DNA from: Acidobacteriota bacterium
GTDB taxonomy: Bacteria > Acidobacteriota > Terriglobia > Acidoferrales > UBA7541
Direction: 5' to 3'
Length of the DNA stretch: 7,176 nucleotides
Assembly: GCA_019239815.1 (NCBI GenBank)
Contig: JAFAZL010000358.1
Coordinates: forward strand, 1 to 7,176
This document shows, piece after piece, positions 5,601 through 7,176 of the stretch; within the stretch, counting starts at the first letter, position 1, and the number at the start of each line of letters is the position of its first letter. The position numbers and the translations under genes were made by a program. Below the pieces are notes generated by a model, which saw only the letters and a program-made list of their open reading frames with translations, was not told the DNA's origin and did not search any database.

Positions 5601-7176
5601 GCCCCGATTTTCAGCCCGGCCGCAGGCACCTACACCGGCACACAATCCGTGACGCTGACCGACGCAACTCCCGGCAGCACCATCCTCTACACGACAAACG
5701 GTTCGACTCCGGCAACGACTGCGGGCGGGAACACATTCCAATTCTCGGCCGCGAATCCCATCTCGGTCGCCGCAACCACAACCATCAACGCGCTCGCCAC
5801 CGCTTCGGGCTTCACCGCCAGCGCCGTCTCCAGCGCCACCTACACGATCAATGCACTGCAAGCCGCGCCGACGCCGACAATTTCTCCGGCCACCGGCACC
5901 TACACCTCCGCGCAAACCGTCACCATCACCGATCCCGGCACGACGATCTACTACACGATCGACGGCTCCGCTCCTACCACGGGTTCGACCAAGTACACCG
6001 CCGCCTTCGTCGTCAATGCCACAACCACGGTCCGCGCGATTGGCGTCGAAGCCGGATTCAGCAATAGCGCCATCGCCCAATCCGTCATCACCATTAGTTC
6101 CGGCACAACCGGCGCCGCCATCAACTTTGCCGCCGGCTTCACCAACGCCGGCATGCAGTTCAACGGTCACACCAAGCTGAATGGAACGCGCCTGCAGCTC
6201 ACCGACACCACCGCACAACAGGAATCCGCCTCCGCCTTCTGGACAACGCCGGTCAACGTGCAATCGTTCACCAACGACTTCGCGTTCCAGCTCACCTCGC
6301 CGTCCGCAGACGGCTTCACCTTCACGATTCAGAACACCGGCCTCACTGCGCTCGGCCCCTCAGGCGGTGGCCTCGGCTACGGCCCGGCCGCCCCAGGAGG
6401 CACGGCTGGGATCGGCAAGAGCGTCGCCGTGAAATTCGATCTCTTCGACAACAACGGTGAGGGCCCAAACTCCACCGGTATCTACACCAACGGTGCGTCG
6501 CCAACCACTCCCGCGATAACCATTGGCGGCAACGTCAACCTCCACAGCGGCGACATCATCCAGGCGCATATCACCTACGACGGCACGACGCTGACGCTCA
6601 CGCTCACCGACACCATCAACACGTCGCAAACATTCACTGCATCGTGGCCAGTCAACATTCCGTCGGTCGTCGGCGCTAACACCGCGTTCGTCGGCTTCAC
6701 CGCGGGCACGGGCGGCCTGACGGCCACGCAGGAAATTCTCACGTGGACTTACAGCGCCTCCGGCGGCTCAACCGGTGGCGGCACCAAAACTCCCGTCGTC
6801 TACCAGACCGCGAATCTCCCGGCCGTAAGCTCCGGTCCAACTTTCCGCACATTTACGTACTCAGGTTTCCCAGACACGACCGGCACAATCCTCGACGCCA
6901 CCGCCGCAGGCCAAAGCGTCACGATGACGCTCAACGTCGCAACCGCTGGCACCTACGACATAAAAATCTCCACCAAGCTCCTCAACACGCGCGGCGTCTA
7001 CCAACTCGCCATCAACGGCGCCAACGTCGGCGCGCTCCAGGACGAATACAACGCAACCGGAGCGGGCATCTTTGCCACCCTGGACCTCGGCAATTTCAAC
7101 TTTGCCGCCGCCGGCTCCTACTCCTTCAAATTCACCGTCCTCGGCAAAAACGCCGCCAGCACCGGCTTCTCCATCG
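2691..7176 (+). CDS. Large secreted multidomain protein: PQQ-like propeller, duplicated chitobiase-type repeats plus L-type lectins, C-terminal binding module (partial)
   Basis: One frame stays open for 1495 codons and runs off the window. Residues 1-49 are an export signal: a long basic n-region (Arg6, 10, 13, 14, 20; Lys21, 24), a hydrophobic stretch and likely cleavage near ILRAQ. Residues about 55-575 form a PQQ-like beta-propeller. CHB_HEX_C-like beta-sandwich domains lie at about 581-657, 663-740, 969-1053 and 1058-1135. L-type (legume-like) lectin domains lie at about 748-960 and 1144-1354. A Gly/Ser/Thr linker (about 1355-1366) leads to a further beta-sandwich module cut at 1495. No glycosidase, protease or other catalytic domain is recognised and no membrane segment follows the signal. 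The composition is rich in Thr, Ser, Gly and Ala, with almost no Cys, as in many secreted proteins. I infer a glycan-binding, adhesin-like or scaffold role outside the cell. Domain calls come from motif recognition, not a profile search; the ligand is unknown. Confidence 0.93.
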   Translation, partial: MSNIARTALRVCRRVSQSSRKTSKLSVQALSSALLASGLFLFPTILRAQTQNVTTQHYDNTRSGSYPAETQLTPSSVTPSNFSKLFSQTVDSQIYAQPLYMQNVAISGKGTHNVIFVATENDSVYAFDADTNGGANASPLWKVTMLDSAHGATSGATSIPQGDLSTTDITPIVGITGTPVIDPSTNTMYLVSASKENGSYAQRLHALDITSGAEKFGGPVLITASIRGNGNGSSGGTLTFDQKWHNNRAGLLLLNGFVYIAFGSHGDNGPWHGWIFAYNASTLQQTSVWCSSANGIGAGIWMGGSGLAADTLNPTGNSPGGRLFIATGNGTFDATKPYSNNMDYGDSIVRLHLNNGVMTVADDFTPLNQAPLNNADQDVGSGGVLILPDQSGSHTHLLFQTGKEGRFYIVDRDNMGGFSSSSDSIAQEIPVNGASGNFPIAAGLWGMPAFFNNTMYIWGKDDELKTFPISAGKFTTSASTTGPITVVFPSPTPVISSNSGANPIVWSVESDNFSSGTNAILRATDATNVSNTLYDSSAKSTDNPGGAVKFVVPTVAAGKVYVGTTNRLSVYGLANGQTLTATPVINPGAESFVGSIQVTITDSTPNAQIFYSTTGTATTSSTPYSGPITVSTTTTISAIATATGFLQSAVNNETYTLQTQTLMPTFSPTPGNYTSPQTITISDASPNPTIYYAINAPATTSSTKSVGSATVTVSQSETINAIATSGTLSTSPQASASYGIGVAAGSAPNFPVGFSSSASVMTFNGSTGLDDTRLQLTSGATNQAGSAWFNTPQNIQNFTSDFNFQLSNPSADGMTFAIQNTGLTALGPAGGGLGYGPSDPGGTGGIGKSIAIKFDLFDNDGEGNNSTDLYIHGASPTVPAIDLTSSGINLHSGDEMAVHMVYNGTTLTMTITDSVANTSFSTSWTVNIPSIVGGNTAYVGFTGGTGGLTSSQKIENWTFVSTGTTQQQATAPIFSPAAGTYTGTQSVTLTDATPGSTILYTTNGSTPATTAGGNTFQFSAANPISVAATTTINALATASGFTASAVSSATYTINALQAAPTPTISPATGTYTSAQTVTITDPGTTIYYTIDGSAPTTGSTKYTAAFVVNATTTVRAIGVEAGFSNSAIAQSVITISSGTTGAAINFAAGFTNAGMQFNGHTKLNGTRLQLTDTTAQQESASAFWTTPVNVQSFTNDFAFQLTSPSADGFTFTIQNTGLTALGPSGGGLGYGPAAPGGTAGIGKSVAVKFDLFDNNGEGPNSTGIYTNGASPTTPAITIGGNVNLHSGDIIQAHITYDGTTLTLTLTDTINTSQTFTASWPVNIPSVVGANTAFVGFTAGTGGLTATQEILTWTYSASGGSTGGGTKTPVVYQTANLPAVSSGPTFRTFTYSGFPDTTGTILDATAAGQSVTMTLNVATAGTYDIKISTKLLNTRGVYQLAINGANVGALQDEYNATGAGIFATLDLGNFNFAAAGSYSFKFTVLGKNAASTGFSI
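2853..4415 (+). other. PQQ-like beta-propeller region of the lectin protein
   Basis: Residues about 55-575 begin with HYDNTRSG and QLTPSSV, the opening usual in secreted PQQ-like propeller proteins. Blade motifs of the form hydrophobic-A-hydrophobic-D-x-x-(T/S)-G are visible: VYAFDADTNGG from residue 124 with a following PLWK, and LHALDITSG from 204. The last blade is near residues 560-575 (KVYVGTTNRLSVYGL). I cannot identify the calcium- and PQQ-binding residues of quinoprotein alcohol dehydrogenases and no haem motif is present, so a structural or binding propeller is more likely than a dehydrogenase. Confidence 0.75.
4431..5567 (+). repeat. Tandem unit A: two CHB_HEX_C-like domains plus lectin domain 1
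   Basis: This is the first copy of a roughly 390-residue unit in the lectin protein (residues 581-959). The two beta-sandwich domains show the family pattern P-x-(F/I)-x-P, (V/I)-T-I-x-D, (I/F)-(Y/F)-Y and a closing A-x-A-T-x-(G/S). The lectin has the L-type landmarks: SADG with Asp812, GGGLGYG, KFDLFDN with Asp855, Asp858 and Asn859, and near the end VGFTGGTGG (939-947) followed by ENWTF. In legume lectins the equivalents of the Asp in ADG and of FD and the downstream Asn bind calcium and sugar. Compared with unit B, its first CHB domain is the more diverged from the family pattern. Confidence 0.8.
5595..6752 (+). repeat. Tandem unit B: two CHB_HEX_C-like domains plus lectin domain 2
   Basis: This is the second copy (residues 969-1354). 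Its two CHB-like domains keep the family pattern more closely: SPATGTYTSAQTVTITD and YYTIDGSAPTT in the fourth domain. Lectin 2 repeats lectin 1 landmark by landmark: SADG with Asp1207, GGGLGYG, KFDLFDN with Asp1250, VGFTAGTGG and a final TWTY. The Asp812/1207 and Asp855/1250 pairs are both exactly 395 residues apart. Differences cluster in likely loop positions, such as GNNSTDLYIHG in copy A against GPNSTGIYTNG in copy B, which could alter ligand preference. Confidence 0.8.
6789..7176 (+). other. C-terminal carbohydrate-binding-like module of the lectin protein (cut by window edge)
   Basis: Residues about 1367-1495 look like a single galactose-binding-like or CBM6/35-like beta-sandwich: alternating hydrophobic strands, AGTYDIKI near the middle, then RGVYQLAINGANVG, QDEY and GKNAAS close to the edge. 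It follows a flexible linker (SGGSTGGGTK), as appended binding modules often do. Only a last strand or so seems to be missing, so the gene probably stops not far beyond the window. I cannot assign a named family with certainty. Confidence 0.5.

Noticed and set aside
4863..6263. Minus-strand open frame of about 466 codons opposite the lectin gene
   Set aside because: Its composition is Gly, Arg, Ala and Val with no recognisable motif, and it overlaps well-defined CHB and lectin domains. It reflects third-position codon bias and the repetitive structure of the real gene.
4431..6752. Internal repeats as a mobile element or CRISPR-like array
   Set aside because: The repeats are in frame, encode homologous protein domains and have diverged; there is no transposase, terminal inverted repeat or regular short repeat-spacer pattern.

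Overview
The window holds two divergently transcribed genes for exported proteins, separated by a 386-base intergenic region. The sequence is GC-rich and both genes favour C- or G-ending codons. An exported dipeptidyl-peptidase IV-like enzyme next to a very long secreted protein that joins a PQQ-like propeller, chitobiase-C-terminal-type repeats and legume-like lectin domains suggests a soil-type member of the Acidobacteriota. That placement is inferred from family knowledge only; the window has no rRNA or other phylogenetic marker.

Layout. Positions 1-48 are the non-coding 3' flank of the first gene. Positions 49-2304 (minus strand) encode a complete, apparently active S9B serine peptidase of the DPP IV type, with a signal peptide, a beta-propeller and an alpha/beta-hydrolase domain. 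Its catalytic triad, its double-Glu motif for the substrate N-terminus and its proline-binding S1 pocket can all be read. Positions 2305-2690 form the divergent control region: a candidate promoter for each gene, strong Shine-Dalgarno sequences, a 12-bp direct repeat, a 7-bp direct repeat with 11-bp period, a dyad, and several GC-rich hairpins in the probable leader of the rightward gene. From 2691 to the window end (plus strand) one open frame of at least 1495 codons runs off the edge. It encodes a signal peptide, a PQQ-like propeller, a tandemly duplicated unit of two CHB_HEX_C-like domains plus one L-type lectin domain, a Gly/Ser/Thr linker and a C-terminal beta-sandwich module that the window cuts.

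How they may work together. Both proteins should leave the cytoplasm. The peptidase would release X-Pro or X-Ala dipeptides from peptides in the periplasm or outside. The large protein has several probable glycan-binding modules and no recognised catalytic domain, so a role in binding or adhesion to polysaccharide or glycoprotein is the simplest reading. A functional link between the two is suggested only by the shared intergenic region.

The most notable feature is the lectin protein: its ~390-residue two-CHB-plus-lectin unit is duplicated with a constant 395-codon offset across the lectin cores, and both lectin copies carry Lys where classical legume lectins have the metal-binding Glu. No RNA gene, CRISPR array, insertion sequence or mobile element is visible.
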